From Nemertoderma westbladi (taxonomy: Eukaryota > Xenacoelomorpha > Nemertodermatida > Nemertodermatidae): a stretch of DNA of 53,292 nt. The stretch spans positions 1-53,292 of the forward strand of contig JAUCBJ010007193.1 in the NCBI GenBank assembly GCA_032718475.1, read 5' to 3'. The notes under the pieces are model-generated. The model ran no database searches. It was not told the origin of the DNA and was given only the letters and a program-made list of their open reading frames with translations. Below are positions 9,713 through 20,929 of this stretch, one piece after another; the stretch's first letter is position 1; every line of letters starts with the position of its first letter. The position numbers and the translations under genes are program-made.

Positions 9713-10411
9713 TGCCATCATCGACTCAATATGATCACTGGATGTCTCATGCTGCTCGAGGCGTGTATGAGCATGGGTCCAGTCACTGAATCCAGTTACA
9801 AGTTGTTGGTGACGCAGTGTACAAAAGAGCTTACAAACTAAACAGTATACATAACCATTGTATGGACTAAAGCACAACCATGTGCACTTGGAAGACTTTG
9901 TGTTCTTTAGCTTGCGTTCAAACATGCTCATACCACACTTCCGAGCTACTGAACGTCCTTCCTTCAGAACTGTCTGCACTGCGGACAGTTCAAGTGACTT
10001 TGGATCCTCATGCTGTAGCTTGGACACATTCAAGTTATCCACAGCATCAATTTGAACGTGTCAGTAAGTTTATCTGGCCACAGGCCGACATCACATTCAA
10101 CAAGCAGCACTTTAGGTTCCATCTCTGGATCTTGCTGCACATCTATGTCTCCCTCTTGGACCTCACAGTCCGAGTCCGTACCTGGTAAATAACTGGAGCC
10201 AGCATCACATTGCGATTCCAAACCGTCATCACTCTCAACTTCACTTACTGCTGCACCTGTCACTGGTCCAAAGAAAGCTGTAAGTGGCTGTGTTCCTGCA
10301 ATACCCGCAGATTCCTTGCATCTCCTCTCTTTACATTTTTCATGGCCAGACATTTGCTTTCTTTGCTTTCGTTTCTTTTCAATGTGTCGGTCTGCTGATC
10401 GGTCTGCCATA
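9713..10411 (-). pseudogene. hAT/ZMYM-like transposase remnant, N-terminal half with TTF-type zinc finger
   Basis: Likely start is MADRSADRH at 10411 on the minus strand. A basic N-terminus and a TQPLTAFFG motif are followed by an acidic linker and VECDVGLWPDKLTD, the segment that precedes the TTF-type finger in hAT-family and ZMYM1/ZMYM5-like proteins. After a phase change at about 10030-10042 the finger follows: CTWLCFSPYNGYVYCLVCKL, then GFSDWTHAHTRLEQHETSSDH. Expected Cys and His residues of the finger are visible. The frame is cut by the LTR insertion at 9708 and resumes at 2527. The phase change and insertion make it a pseudogene. Whether it was a mobile transposase or a domesticated gene cannot be told. 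Confidence 0.65.
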
Positions 10412-10432
10412 ATTACAGTTAGCAAAACAGTA

Positions 10433-10721
10433 CTGTATACATGTAGGTAGTGTACTGTAGACCTACTACTGTAAGTTGTACTCACAGACTGAACATCAAA
10501 CTGAAACTTTATAGCTTATACGTGTAGGCCTACTCCTACTAGAGAATAACTGCAACATTTATGTACTAAACCACTGTTCTTTCTGTATACATGTAGTGTA
10601 CTGTAGACGCATACTACTGTAAGTTGTACTCACAGACTGAACATCAACTGAAACTTTATAGCTTATACGTGTAGGCCTACTCCTACTAGTGAATAACTGA
10701 AACATTTATGCACTAAACCAC
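10433..10721. repeat. Two tandem copies of a ~148-bp unit
   Basis: The segment with gtaagttgtactcacagact occurs at 10471 and 10619, 148 bp apart, and flanking sequence is conserved (tatagcttatacgtgtaggc; ctaaaccac). The second copy is interrupted by the DNA transposon starting at 10722. The continuation ctaaaccactgtcctttc lies beyond it at 13576. Confidence 0.8.
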
Positions 10722-11079
10722 CTATAGGGGCTGTTGCGCTGTCAGTCAGAGAGGTAACAGCCCATGGGGTAAGGATTTACCCATGGGGCGCTAACTATCA
10801 GATAGTCTGATACCAACTGTCAGACACAGTCTTTTTCAACTATCAGATAGATGATCGCCCAGTTACAAGTTGCCCGATAGTTGTATTTTTTAAACCCCGA
10901 GTGTTGTTGACGGAGTCTGTTACTTCTGAAATCGTTGGTCGTGGTGCCGGTGCCGGAATTCTGGCTTTGATTAAAAACACTGAACTGCTGAACGATGGCA
11001 GAATCTACGAAACCCGGCCGGATTCCTAATCCGAGGAGGCGACGGAGTCAATTAAACGTAACAATGAAACAATCGCGAT

Positions 11080-11440
11080 GGACTGATAGAGTCTATTCAA
11101 TGTATCCAGAACGATACAATGGCGGCGGGGTCTATTACAGTATTAAACACGCAACCAAAGCGATCAGATGATGGCGAAGTAATCTACAAAACAGAGAACG
11201 ACAGGATGGCGATGGAGTTTCTGAGTTTATTAAACCCAGTAAGATGTGCATAGCGAAGCGATCGAGGCGGATAACGGAGTCTATTACAGTATTAAACATG
11301 CAACCAAAGCGATCAGACGATGGCGAAGTAATCTACAAAACAGAGAACGACAGGAAGGCGGTGGAGTTTATTAAACCCAGTAAGATGGTGCATAGCGAAG
11401 CGATCGAGACGGATAACGGAGTCTATTACAGTATTAAACC
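11080..11440. repeat. ~148-bp degenerate tandem repeats inside the TIR transposon
   Basis: ggcgaagtaatctacaaaac occurs at about 11173 and 11322, and gtctattacagtattaaac at about 11129, 11278 and 11421, giving periods of 143-149 bp. The frame at 11244-11546 is a by-product of the repeat with no recognisable domain. Confidence 0.7.
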
Positions 11441-11549
11441 TGGAACGAAGACGGTGGAATCTATAGGCCTAAACCTGGAACAATGCGAACAAGGCTACTC
11501 TAAAGTTAGACTAGACTGGTTTGTGAGATTAACTTGCCAATACTAAACT

Positions 11550-12590
11550 CAATACAATTTGGTTTCTTCGAATTCCTAATAATATGTTTTAATCTTAATA
11601 ATAAATTATTCAACATCAATTATTTTATAAGTTTTGTCAATGTATAAGATTGCTAAAGACTAAAGAGCTAACTTTAGGAAGATCTGCCTTATATTTTTAG
11701 AATTATTATAATAAATTTTTGTTATGTTTATAATGAATTGTATCTTTTGACAGACTACTTGATGTGCGACCGTGATAATAAAATTAAATGGTGCCGAAAT
11801 ATTTTCACTTACTTAAGTGCAGGGGGGGGGGGGGGGCAATCAATATTCTTCCCTCTCCAGGTGAAAATCGACGCAAATAACAGCTTGTTTACTACTAAAA
11901 TAAAACTGCATCCTGTTCTATAGGAAAAAACATTATAAGGGAAACTTTAGCAAGTTGTGTTTATTTTAGCCGATAAACAAGATTACATGTTTACCAAGTT
12001 TGGTATAATTTAGTCAAAGATTGAATAAGTTACGATTTTAAATTATCAGTGGAGGGTGAAGGCGGCGGGCCAGGATTCAGTTATACTTGAATAAAGAATA
12101 GTGATTAAACCAAGGGATACGCGATATATGACACTGCTGTATAAGTTCATTGAATGACTGTTGATTTCGAAACATTTAATTCAAAACTATATAAATGTTA
12201 ATATAATGTTTTTTGTAATAATTAACAGATGAATTATATTTCATTAATTTTTTTTTTTATCTAATCACATTATTAAATAACGAAGCACAGAAATAATACT
12301 AAGATTGAATATTTAATTGAAGGCACAGTACCGAATTGAATATTTGAATGGGAGAATCTTTTAGGCTCGTTAAGCCAAGGAATGCCTGTTCACCACCATG
12401 GGTGATCTTCCACAGTAAACCCTTCCACTCTGTTTCCCAAGTTGCCTTGGTTCCCAATCGACCACTGAAGGATGAAAGCCGGGGTTGGGCTAGGCTGCAG
12501 CATTTAAAGCACTGTGCCCAAACAGTACTGCCCCATCTAGGGATCGAACATTGAATATTTGAGATTGCATTAGATAGAATATTGAATATC
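11550..12590. other. AT-rich interior of TIR transposon, no gene seen
   Basis: The stretch includes a poly-G run at 11822-11836. 12348-12545 is a more GC-rich, non-coding-looking segment bounded on both sides by ttgaatatttga (about 12333 and 12553), which may be a small inserted element. No domain is recognised. Confidence 0.4.
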
Positions 12591-12656
12591 TTCGTCCGTC
12601 ATCCCGTTGGTGACTGCATTGGCATCATTTCGACAGTTTCGATTGGTTTCGGCTCT

Positions 12657-12890
12657 TCAGTCCCCGAATAGACTGATGGTCGGCGTGGTTGCTGTCCCCA
12701 TGACTGAGGCTGCATTGCCAACCAAAATTGCCATCTCCAGGCGTTGGAGCAGAAACTGGTGTGACCGCGGTTCGTGGGTGGCACTGTGGAGACGAGCCCC
12801 GATCTCCCAGAGGAAGGTGGATGTCTCTGGACCAGGGCGGCCAAAGGTCCCAAAGGCCACGGGGTGAAATAAATGGCCCCGGTCCATTAG
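12657..12890 (-). pseudogene. Non-LTR retrotransposon C-terminal fragment
   Basis: The minus-strand frame reads FHPVAFGTFGRPGPETSTFL, then a helical stretch and LLQRLEMAILVGNAASVMGT. This is the pattern at the extreme C-terminus of many metazoan LINE reverse transcriptases (a P-x-x-F-x-T-F-G-x-x-G-P-E segment, then an amphipathic helix ending R/V-GNAAS). No RT core is nearby, so it is a 5'-truncated or decayed scrap inside the TIR transposon. Assignment rests on remembered family patterns. Confidence 0.5.
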
Positions 12891-12900
12891 GTCGCGATAC

Positions 12901-13511
12901 TTATAGTTTTTAATGCGCTCCGCCCCCTTAGCTGAGTGCCCCTCGGCAATGATGGTTTGTTGAAGGTGGCTGGGGGCCAGTGGATCTAGTAATAATTAAC
13001 GCAAAGATATGATTAGGTAGGCCTACGTGATATTACTGTATTAATTTCTCAAACCAATCCTCCATTGACGTCAAATATATCCAATTTCTCAATCCATACT
13101 AATCCGTATGTAATAATGCAGTAATGTACACTGTAATGCAATACCGGTAATGTCAATGTCCATGTCCAACCAAACAATGCGTTGAGTGTTATCGGACCAG
13201 CCTCCGAGAAATGTTAGGCTAACGGCACCTCGTGCCTCGCTCTGTTGCATCAGTTTTTGTAGTGGTCAGGTGGTCTAGTTCCAGGCTACCAGAATCCGTT
13301 AGGCCTAGTGCATGATATAGAATCAGCACATCCTGACATCTGTGCAATTCCTGAACTCAGGCGAGCATTTTACAGATGGTGGTCTAATTTATATGGTCTT
13401 GTACCGCGAAACCGTGTATTATTTACAGACGTAGGCTAAATTTCGGGTCTTGTACCGTGCACAGTACTGGTGGGCCTACACAGCTACTGCTATTTTGCCT
13501 AATACAGGTCC
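12901..13511. other. Right interior of TIR transposon, no gene seen
   Basis: AT-rich to mixed composition with no long open frame and no recognisable motif before the right TIR. Confidence 0.4.
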
Positions 13512-13718
13512 CAGAGGTAAATCCTTACCCCACAGGCTGTTACCTCTCTGACTGACAGCGCAACAGCCCTCTCTCCTAAACCACTGTCCTTTCCTGTAAG
13601 TTATTCTGTTAATTTTTTTCATAATTTTTGAGTGTTGAGTGGTGGAGGCCCCTCAGTGGCAGAGGCCCTTGAGCACGTGCACACTGTGCGCATTGGGTAA
13701 TCCAGCACTGCTCAGAAC

Positions 13719-14261
13719 CGTCGGCCCTCATAAAGGATCAGCAACTGAACTTCCTACACCGAATGAATGCCTCTCAGAACTGTCGGCGCTCATAAAGGAT
13801 CGGCAACTGAACTTCCTACACCGAATGAATGCCTCTCAGAACCGTCGGCCCTCAAAGGATCGGCAACTGAACTTCCTACACCAACTGAATGCCTCTCAGA
13901 ACCGTCGGCCCTCATAAAGGATCGGCAACTGAACTTCCTACACCGAATGGACACCTCACAGAACCGTCGGCCTTCATAAAGGATCGGCAACTGAACTTCC
14001 TACGCCGAATAAACACCTCTCAGAACCGTAGGCCCTCATAAAGGATCGGCAACTGAACTTCCTACACCGAATGAATGCCTCCCTGAACCGTCGGCCCTCA
14101 TAAAGGATCGGCAACTGAACTTCCTACACCGAATGGACACCTCACAGAACCGTCGGCCTTCATAAAGGATCGGCAACTGAACTTCCTACGCCGAATAAAC
14201 ACCTCTCAGAACCGTAGGCCCTCATAAAGGATCGGCAACTGAACTTCCTACACCGAATGAA
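13719..14261. repeat. 59/62-bp satellite, block 1
   Basis: About nine units. The consensus contains aaggatcggcaactgaactt, cctacaccgaatgaatgcct and ctcagaaccgtcggccctca. Units are 62 bp when the junction reads ctcataaagg and 59 bp when it reads ctcaaagg. Two adjacent units carry the variant aataaacacctc, at two places about 184 bp apart. Confidence 0.95.
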
Positions 14262-16404
14262 CCCTGCAAACAATGTATTGTTAAAAAGCTGTTATTAAAA
14301 TGTTATTTAATGACATAGATAACATTATTTCAAATTGTTAGATTAATGGTAAAAAAACTGTAAATTGGCCAAGAAATATGACGTTATATACTAACGTTAT
14401 TATTTCGTTTTTAATAACATTAAAATAACAAAGCCAGGATGGTTACATATATCATTACTTTTATGTTATTCCTCATCATTATTATTGTGTTTTTATTGAC
14501 ATTAAAATAACAACGGCGTAATGTTTATTTAGATCGTTAATTTTATGTTATTTCTTAACATAAAAATATTGTTTGCTAAAAACGTAACATTATACGTACA
14601 TTTAAGCCCTTCTCTCATGTTTTATGGTTGGTTCGCTTGCTCAAACTAATAATCCCCCTCCATTGCCGTTCCTTATATCGTTCTTTATAATTGCCAAACC
14701 CTTTATTGAATAATTAATTAATAATTTCCCTATGCATGTTGATATGGTAGTGGCAGGCTACAATCTCTAACACAGTTTGATTGAATACAATTTTGTTGTA
14801 GGCAATTGTATGCAAATTAATAACAATTAAAACGTTTAACATGAATTGAATTTTTTGTATAATGACCAGTCAGGAACAAATAATGAAATAAACAGCAAAA
14901 TCAAAGTAAAATATCGCAGAATAAGTAAAACAACAAATATATGGCTGTATGGCCCATTATGTAAATGGTTTTGATATTTCGGTTAAAGTTAATTACAGAC
15001 TTAAAAAGAATATGTTTATGACGTAATAATAAGTGACAACAACGTAATGAATTGCATCAATTAAAATACTTTGAGTTAATATTATTCACTAGATTTATAG
15101 ATCTAATTTGTAGACTATATAAAATAATGTACATAGTGGGTTTAATAAATAATACCTCACAACAATGTTAAATTATTAAAAGGAGCAGGTTACAGTTGGC
15201 TACAGAGGCACATTATTATATCCTACGGGTAAACAAAAAAAAACAGGTTACAGATTTATTTCTGGGAGAGTAATCAGTACTTATTTGAATCGATATCTCC
15301 CTGGAGAGGGATGATTTTGATTGCATCGCAAATCCTCTCTATCTGAACAAATCATATTTAAAAAATTAAATGTTAATTATAATTATAGCTGAGTGAGCTT
15401 CATTTATTAAACTGTAAAAATAAATCAATAGGCCTAGGCCCTACAAAAGTACAATCTAAAAACTGAAACAATAAATAGTTTGTAATAACAGTTAATGTGA
15501 AGTTTTCAAATCGAAATCGAATCGAAAGTTTTGTAGTAATGCTGTCCCTGTGCCCTGCCCCTTCAACTGAAAACTGGGACCTCCCAATAATAAGAATTCC
15601 AATCTTTAGTCCTCGGCTGTTGAAATCCACCATCAGTACAGACAAATAAGTCAATCCTCCACCTGTCAGTTCTGGTTTAAGGGGACTTTCTGGTCCTGGC
15701 AGACTTGAATTCTGTAATTGGTAGGTCTAATGCAGTAATGTGTGAATCCAGAGGGTAAAGGCTAACTCGCATTCAGGTAGATATGTTTTATTTATGAGTT
15801 CAGGTTAAATAAATCACAAAACCAAAACTATAAAACCAAAAATATAAGCTACTGTACAGAGCAGTAGGCCTGCAGTAACTACACTACAGTAATATAGAGA
15901 TAGGCCTTGCAGTACAGCAGTATAACAATACATATACACAATAAACATTGAATACAGGCATGACAGAATGAGTATTGTACAACATACCATACTGTATACC
16001 ATTTACATGTGGAAAATTCCTCCATTACCGCGAATTTTAAAATTAGCCAATCATCAATCTCAGATTGGATAATAGAAGTGACAGCGTCTATCGCATAATG
16101 TTTATTTTATGTGACAAAATAACATTGTTCTGATATGTAACAAACCATGTTCTTAAAATGTTAGAACTAAACACTTATAAAACATTTTTGACTAATGTTT
16201 ATGTTCTCACATTATAATTACGTTTTTTTAACATCAACAGTTATCATTTATTTAATGTCTGACAAAGACATTATAGAGTAATGTTAAAATAACATATATT
16301 GAACATCTAAATATTCTATCAAACAAGGGAATAACATTTATCAACATTTATAACAAATTAATGATGTTTTTCTGACATTCCTTGAAAGTAAATTGTTTGC
16401 AGGG
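14262..16404. mobile_element. 2.1-kb AT-rich TIR DNA transposon inserted in the satellite
   Basis: A perfect 13-bp inverted repeat, CCCTGCAAACAAT (14262-14274) and ATTGTTTGCAGGG (16392-16404), bounds the element. The satellite unit is interrupted within gaatgaatgcc, and AA is present on both sides, suggesting a 2-bp duplication. Both subterminal regions (about 14275-14580 and 16090-16390) are dense in ataacatt/aatgttat motifs in both orientations, likely transposase-binding repeats. No transposase is found. Short minus-strand frames at 15400-15654 and 15814-16002 show no domain. Superfamily not assigned. Confidence 0.7.
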
Positions 16405-19400
16405 AATGCCTCTCAGAACCATCGGCCCTCATAAAGGATCGGCAACTGAACTTCCTACACCGAATGAATGCCTCTCAGAACCGTTGGCCCTCATAAAGGA
16501 TCGGCAACTGAACTTCCTACACCGTATGAACGCCTCCCAGAATAGTAGGCCCTCATAAAGGATCGGCAACTGAACTTCCTACACTGAATGAATGCCTCTC
16601 AGAACCGTCAGCCCTCATAAAGGATCAGCAACTGAACTTCCTACACCAAATGAACGCCTCTCAGAACCGTCGGCCCTCATAAAGGATCGGTAACTGAACT
16701 TCCTACGCCGAATGAACGCCTCTCAGAACCGTCGGCCGTCAAAGGATCGGCAACTGAACTTCCTACACCGAATGAATGCCTCTCAGAACCGTCGGCCCTC
16801 ATAAAGGATCGGCAACTGAACTTCCTACACCGAATGAATGCCTCTCAGAACCGTCGGCCCTCAAAGGATCGGCAACTGAACTTCCTACACCGAATGAATG
16901 CCTCTCAGAACCGTCGGCCCTCATAAAGGATCGGCAACTGAACTTCCTACACCGAATGAATGCCTCTCAGAACCATCAGCCCTCAAAGGATCGGCAACTG
17001 AACTTCCTACACCGAAGGAATGCCTCTCAGAACCGTCGGCCCTCAAAGGATCGGCAACTGAACTTCCTGCACCGAATGAATGTCTCTCAGAACCATCAGC
17101 CCTCATAAAGGATCGGCAACTGAACTTCCTACGCCAAATGAACGCCTCTCAGAACCATCAGCCCTCATAAAGGATCGGAAACTGAACTTCCTACACCGAA
17201 TGAGCACCTCTCAGAACCATCGGCCCTCATAAAGGATCAGCAACTGAACTTCCTACACCGAATGAATGCCTCTCAGAACTGTCGGCCTTCATAAAGGATC
17301 GGTAACTGAACTTCCTACACCGAATGAATGCCTCTCAGAACCGTCGGCCCTCATAAAGGATCGGCAACTGAACTTCCTACACCGTATGAACGCCTCCCAG
17401 AATAGTAGGCCCTCATAAAGGATCGGCAACTGAACTTCCTACACCGAATGAATGCCTCTCAGAACCGTCGGCCCTCATAAAGGATCGGCAACTGAACTTC
17501 CTACACCAAATGAATGTCTCTCAGAACCAGCGGCCCTCATAAAGGATCGGCAACTGAACTTCCTACACTGAATGAATGCCTCTGAGAACCGTTGGCCCTC
17601 ATAAAGGATCGGCAACTGAACTTCCTACACCGAATGAACGCCTCTCATAACCGTCAGCCCTCATAAAGGATCTGCAACTGAACTTCCTACACCAAATGAA
17701 TGCCTCTCAGAACCATCAGCCCTCAAAGGATCGGCAACTGAACTTCCTACACCGAAGGAATGCCTCTCAGAACCGTCGGCCCTCAAAGGATCGGCAACTG
17801 AACTTCCTGCACCGAATGAATGTCTCTCAGAACCATCGGCCCTCATAAAGGATCGGCAACTGAACTTCCTACGCCAAATGAACGCCTCTCAGAACCATCA
17901 GCCCTCATAAAGGATCGGCAACTGAACTTCCTACGCCGAATGAACGCCTCTCAGAACCGTCGGCCCTCAAAGGATCGGCAACTGAACTTCCTACACCGAA
18001 TGAATGCCTCTCAGAACCGTCGGCCCTCATAAAGGATCGGCAACTGAACTTCCTACACCGAATGAATGCCTCTCAGAACCGTCGGCCCTCAAAGGATCGG
18101 CAACTGAACTTCCTACACCGAATGAATGCCTCTCAGAACCGTCGGCCCTCATAAAGGATCGGCAACTGAACTTCCTACACCGAATGAATGCCTCTCAGAA
18201 CCGTTGGCCCTCATAAAGGATCGGCAACTGAACTTCCTACACCGAATGAATGCCTCTGAGAACCGTTGGCCCTCATAAAGGATCAGCAACTGAACTTCCT
18301 ACACCGAATGAATGCCTCTCATAACCGTCGGCCCTCATAAAGGATCTGCAACTGAACTTCCTACACCAAATGAATGCCTCTCAGAACCATCAGCCCTCAA
18401 AGGATCGGCAACTGAACTTCCTACACCGAAGGAATGCCTCTCAGAACCGTCGGCCCTCAAAGGATCGGCATCTGAACTTCCTGCACCGAATGAATGTCTC
18501 TCAGAACCATCGGCCCTCATAAAGGATCGGCAACTGAACTTCCTACACCGAATGAATGCCTCTGAGAACCGTTGGCCCTCATAAAGGATCGGCAACTGAA
18601 CTTCCTACACCGAATGAACGCCTCTCATAACCGTCGGCCCTCATAAAGGATTGGCAACCGAACTTCCTACGCCGAATGAATGCCTCTCAGAACCGTCGGC
18701 CCTCATAAAGGATCGGCAACTGAACTTCCTACACCGAATGAATGCCTCTCAGAACCGTCGGCCCTCATAAAGGATCGGCAACTGAACTTCCTACACCGAA
18801 TGAATGCCTCTGAGAACCGTTGGCCCTCATAAAGGATCGGCAACTGAACTTCCTACACCAAATGAACGCCTCTCAGAACCGTCGGCCCTCATAAAGGATT
18901 GGCAACCGAACTTCCTACGCCGAATGAATGCCTCTCAGAACCGTCGGCCCTCATAAAGGATCGGCAACTGAACTTCCTACACCGAATGAACGCCTCTCAG
19001 AACCATCAGCCCTCATAAAGGATCGGCAACTGAACTTCCTACACCAAAAGAATGCCTCTCAGAACCGTCGGCCCTCAAAGGATCGGCAACTGAACTTCCT
19101 ACACCGAATGAATGCCTCTCAGAACCTTCGGCCCTCATAAAGGATCGGCAACTGAACTTCCTACACCGAATGAATGCCTCTCAGAACCGTCGGCCCTCAA
19201 AGGATCAGCAACTGAACTTCCTACACCGAATGAATGCCTCTCAGAACCGTCGGCCCTCATAAAGGATCGGCAACTGAACTTCCTACACCGAATGAATGCC
19301 TCTGAGAACCGTTGGCCCTCATAAAGGATCGGCAACTGAACTTCCTACACCGAATGAACGCCTCTCATAACCGTCGGCCCTCATAAAGGATCGGCAACTG

Positions 19401-19627
19401 AACTTCCTACACCAAATGAATGCCTCTCAGAACCATCAGCCCTCAAAGGATCGGCAACTGAACTTCCTACACCAAAATAATGCCTCTCAGAACCGTCGGC
19501 CCTCAAAGGATCAGCAACTGAACTTCCTACACCAAATGAACGCCTCTCAGAACCATCGGCCCTCATAAAGGATTGGCAACTGAACTTCCTACACCGAATG
19601 AATGCCTCTCAGAACCGTCGGCCCTCA
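16405..19627. repeat. 59/62-bp satellite, block 2 (about 52 units)
   Basis: Continuation of block 1 in the same orientation. Multi-unit segments are repeated within it: a run containing accgaaggaatgcctc then cctgcaccgaatgaatg appears near 17010-17060, 17750-17815 and 18425-18490. This shows local amplification of groups of units. Short open frames on both strands are periodic by-products. Confidence 0.95.
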
Positions 19628-20340
19628 CTTTGAACTCTAACTTCTCACTCTAACTCCATTTACTCTATCTAACTTCACTCTGCTCTATCTCACCCTCGGA
19701 CCTCTCTGTCCCTTACTCTCTCTCTCTCTCTCTCTCTCTCACTACTCGCTCCCCACACTTGAATTGCACTCGTCTGCACTCTCTCACGCGCCCACACCAC
19801 CTCTCAATATCTTCTCCCGTCTGTGCTATTATCATTCTTACTTACTACTTACTTGCTACTTACTACTTACTTCTTCACTCTACTAACTCTGCTAACTTTA
19901 TTAACTATACTAACTCTACTAACCCTCTTACTCTCTACTAACTCTCCACCTCTACTAACGGTACCGTCCTACTCTCTTTCTACGTGGCGCTTTCGGTGCC
20001 CACCACCCCTCTACTCTCTTTCTACGTGGCGCTTTCGGTGCCCACAACATCTCTACTACTACTTTCCATGTAGCGCTTCCGGTGCCCACAACCCCTCTGC
20101 TACTACTCGTGGTATGTCAATATACCACACTCCCTTACTGCCTACTTCTAACGGTACTACGTACCCCTCTACTCCCGTGGTATGTTTATATACCACACTC
20201 CCTAATCTGCCTGCTTCTAACTAACTCCTCTTACTTTCTCTTACTCTTACTAGCTTCTACTAACTTTCTTACTACTTACTGTCTAACTATCTACTAACTA
20301 TCTGACTATCTATCTACTTATTTTATTATTTATTATTTAT
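19628..20340 (-). repeat. 3' repeat tail of the inverted element, with hairpin motifs
   Basis: CT-rich on the plus strand, i.e. the complement of the GTTAG/GAG repeats of the complete element. It holds three gtggcgctttcggtgcccac-like motifs (19985-20093) and two perfect 7-bp hairpins GTGGTAT/ATACCAC at 20109-20128 and 20177-20196 with different loop bases. A TC dinucleotide run lies at about 19719-19740. Confidence 0.75.
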
Positions 20341-20518
20341 TTTATTTTAATTTCTTATTTGTGTGGGAAGGGCGTCTCGCCCTCATTCCCACCCCCCTCT
20401 GTCCAACATTCGGACAACTAAACTCTAAGGTGCCCCTTGATCTTCCATCGTTCCTTCCAGGAGGCATTCTCCCACTGCCCCCCTGTAGCTCCTCTTATTC
20501 TTCATCCCACTCTCCTCG

Positions 20519-20929
20519 TCAATTCCAACTCTCTAGGAATTGATTCTCCCTCTTCTGCCACCCTAAAATCGGGTCTCTCTGCCACCTTCTTAACTTCCTC
20601 ATCTCCTGCAGCAAAATGCCACCCTTCATCTGGTCGTCGCCTGCCGGTAGAATGAAAAGAAATCGGAAGAATAGATAAAACAGAACGGACAGTACTAATC
20701 CTATCCCTTTCCACCCTGTCTTCTTACTCGACCTCCCCCTTTTCGGTATGCCTCTCAACCGGACCGGTGTCTCTTCCGGGCACTCCTCTGGACACTCCTC
20801 CGGACTGTTGTCCTCCGGACATCTCGCCGTCCACTCCTCTCCATCCCCATACCGATACTTGATGGGAACATCCTTGTTCCATCCCATTGTCTCTAAGTCT
20901 TCCGCGTCGAATCCTTCTCCTCCGCCCAT
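20519..20929 (-). pseudogene. Post-protease segment of the gag-pro fragment
   Basis: Minus-strand frame beginning MGGGEGFDAEDLETMGW, in a different phase from the protease frame that it overlaps at 20893-20929. It is acidic, has a repeated PEECPEECPEE stretch, a basic patch (PKRGRSSKKTGWKG) and then a hydrophobic stretch VLSVLFYLFFRFLFIL that could be a membrane segment or chance. No reverse transcriptase motif. In BEL/Pao elements RT would follow protease; here the 3' repeat tail follows within 200 bp. Confidence 0.4.

Larger units (their letters stand above)
10722..13575. mobile_element. 2.85-kb TIR DNA transposon, non-autonomous, Mutator-like by TSD size
   Basis: The ends are inverted repeats of about 58 bp (10728-10786 and 13512-13569; GGGCTGTTGCGCTGTCAGTC reading inward from both sides, few mismatches). 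The 9-bp sequence CTAAACCAC stands at 10713-10721 and 13576-13584, and the interrupted flank is recognisable because an uninterrupted copy of it exists at 10563-10580. Long TIRs with a 9-bp duplication fit Mutator-like elements (established for that superfamily), but the outermost six bases do not match each other and no transposase is present. The interior holds ~148-bp tandem repeats (11080-11440), AT-rich DNA and a LINE scrap. Confidence 0.65.

Noticed and set aside
12607-12913. Plus-strand frames in the GC-rich patch of the TIR transposon
   Set aside because: Antisense shadows of the minus-strand LINE C-terminal fragment.
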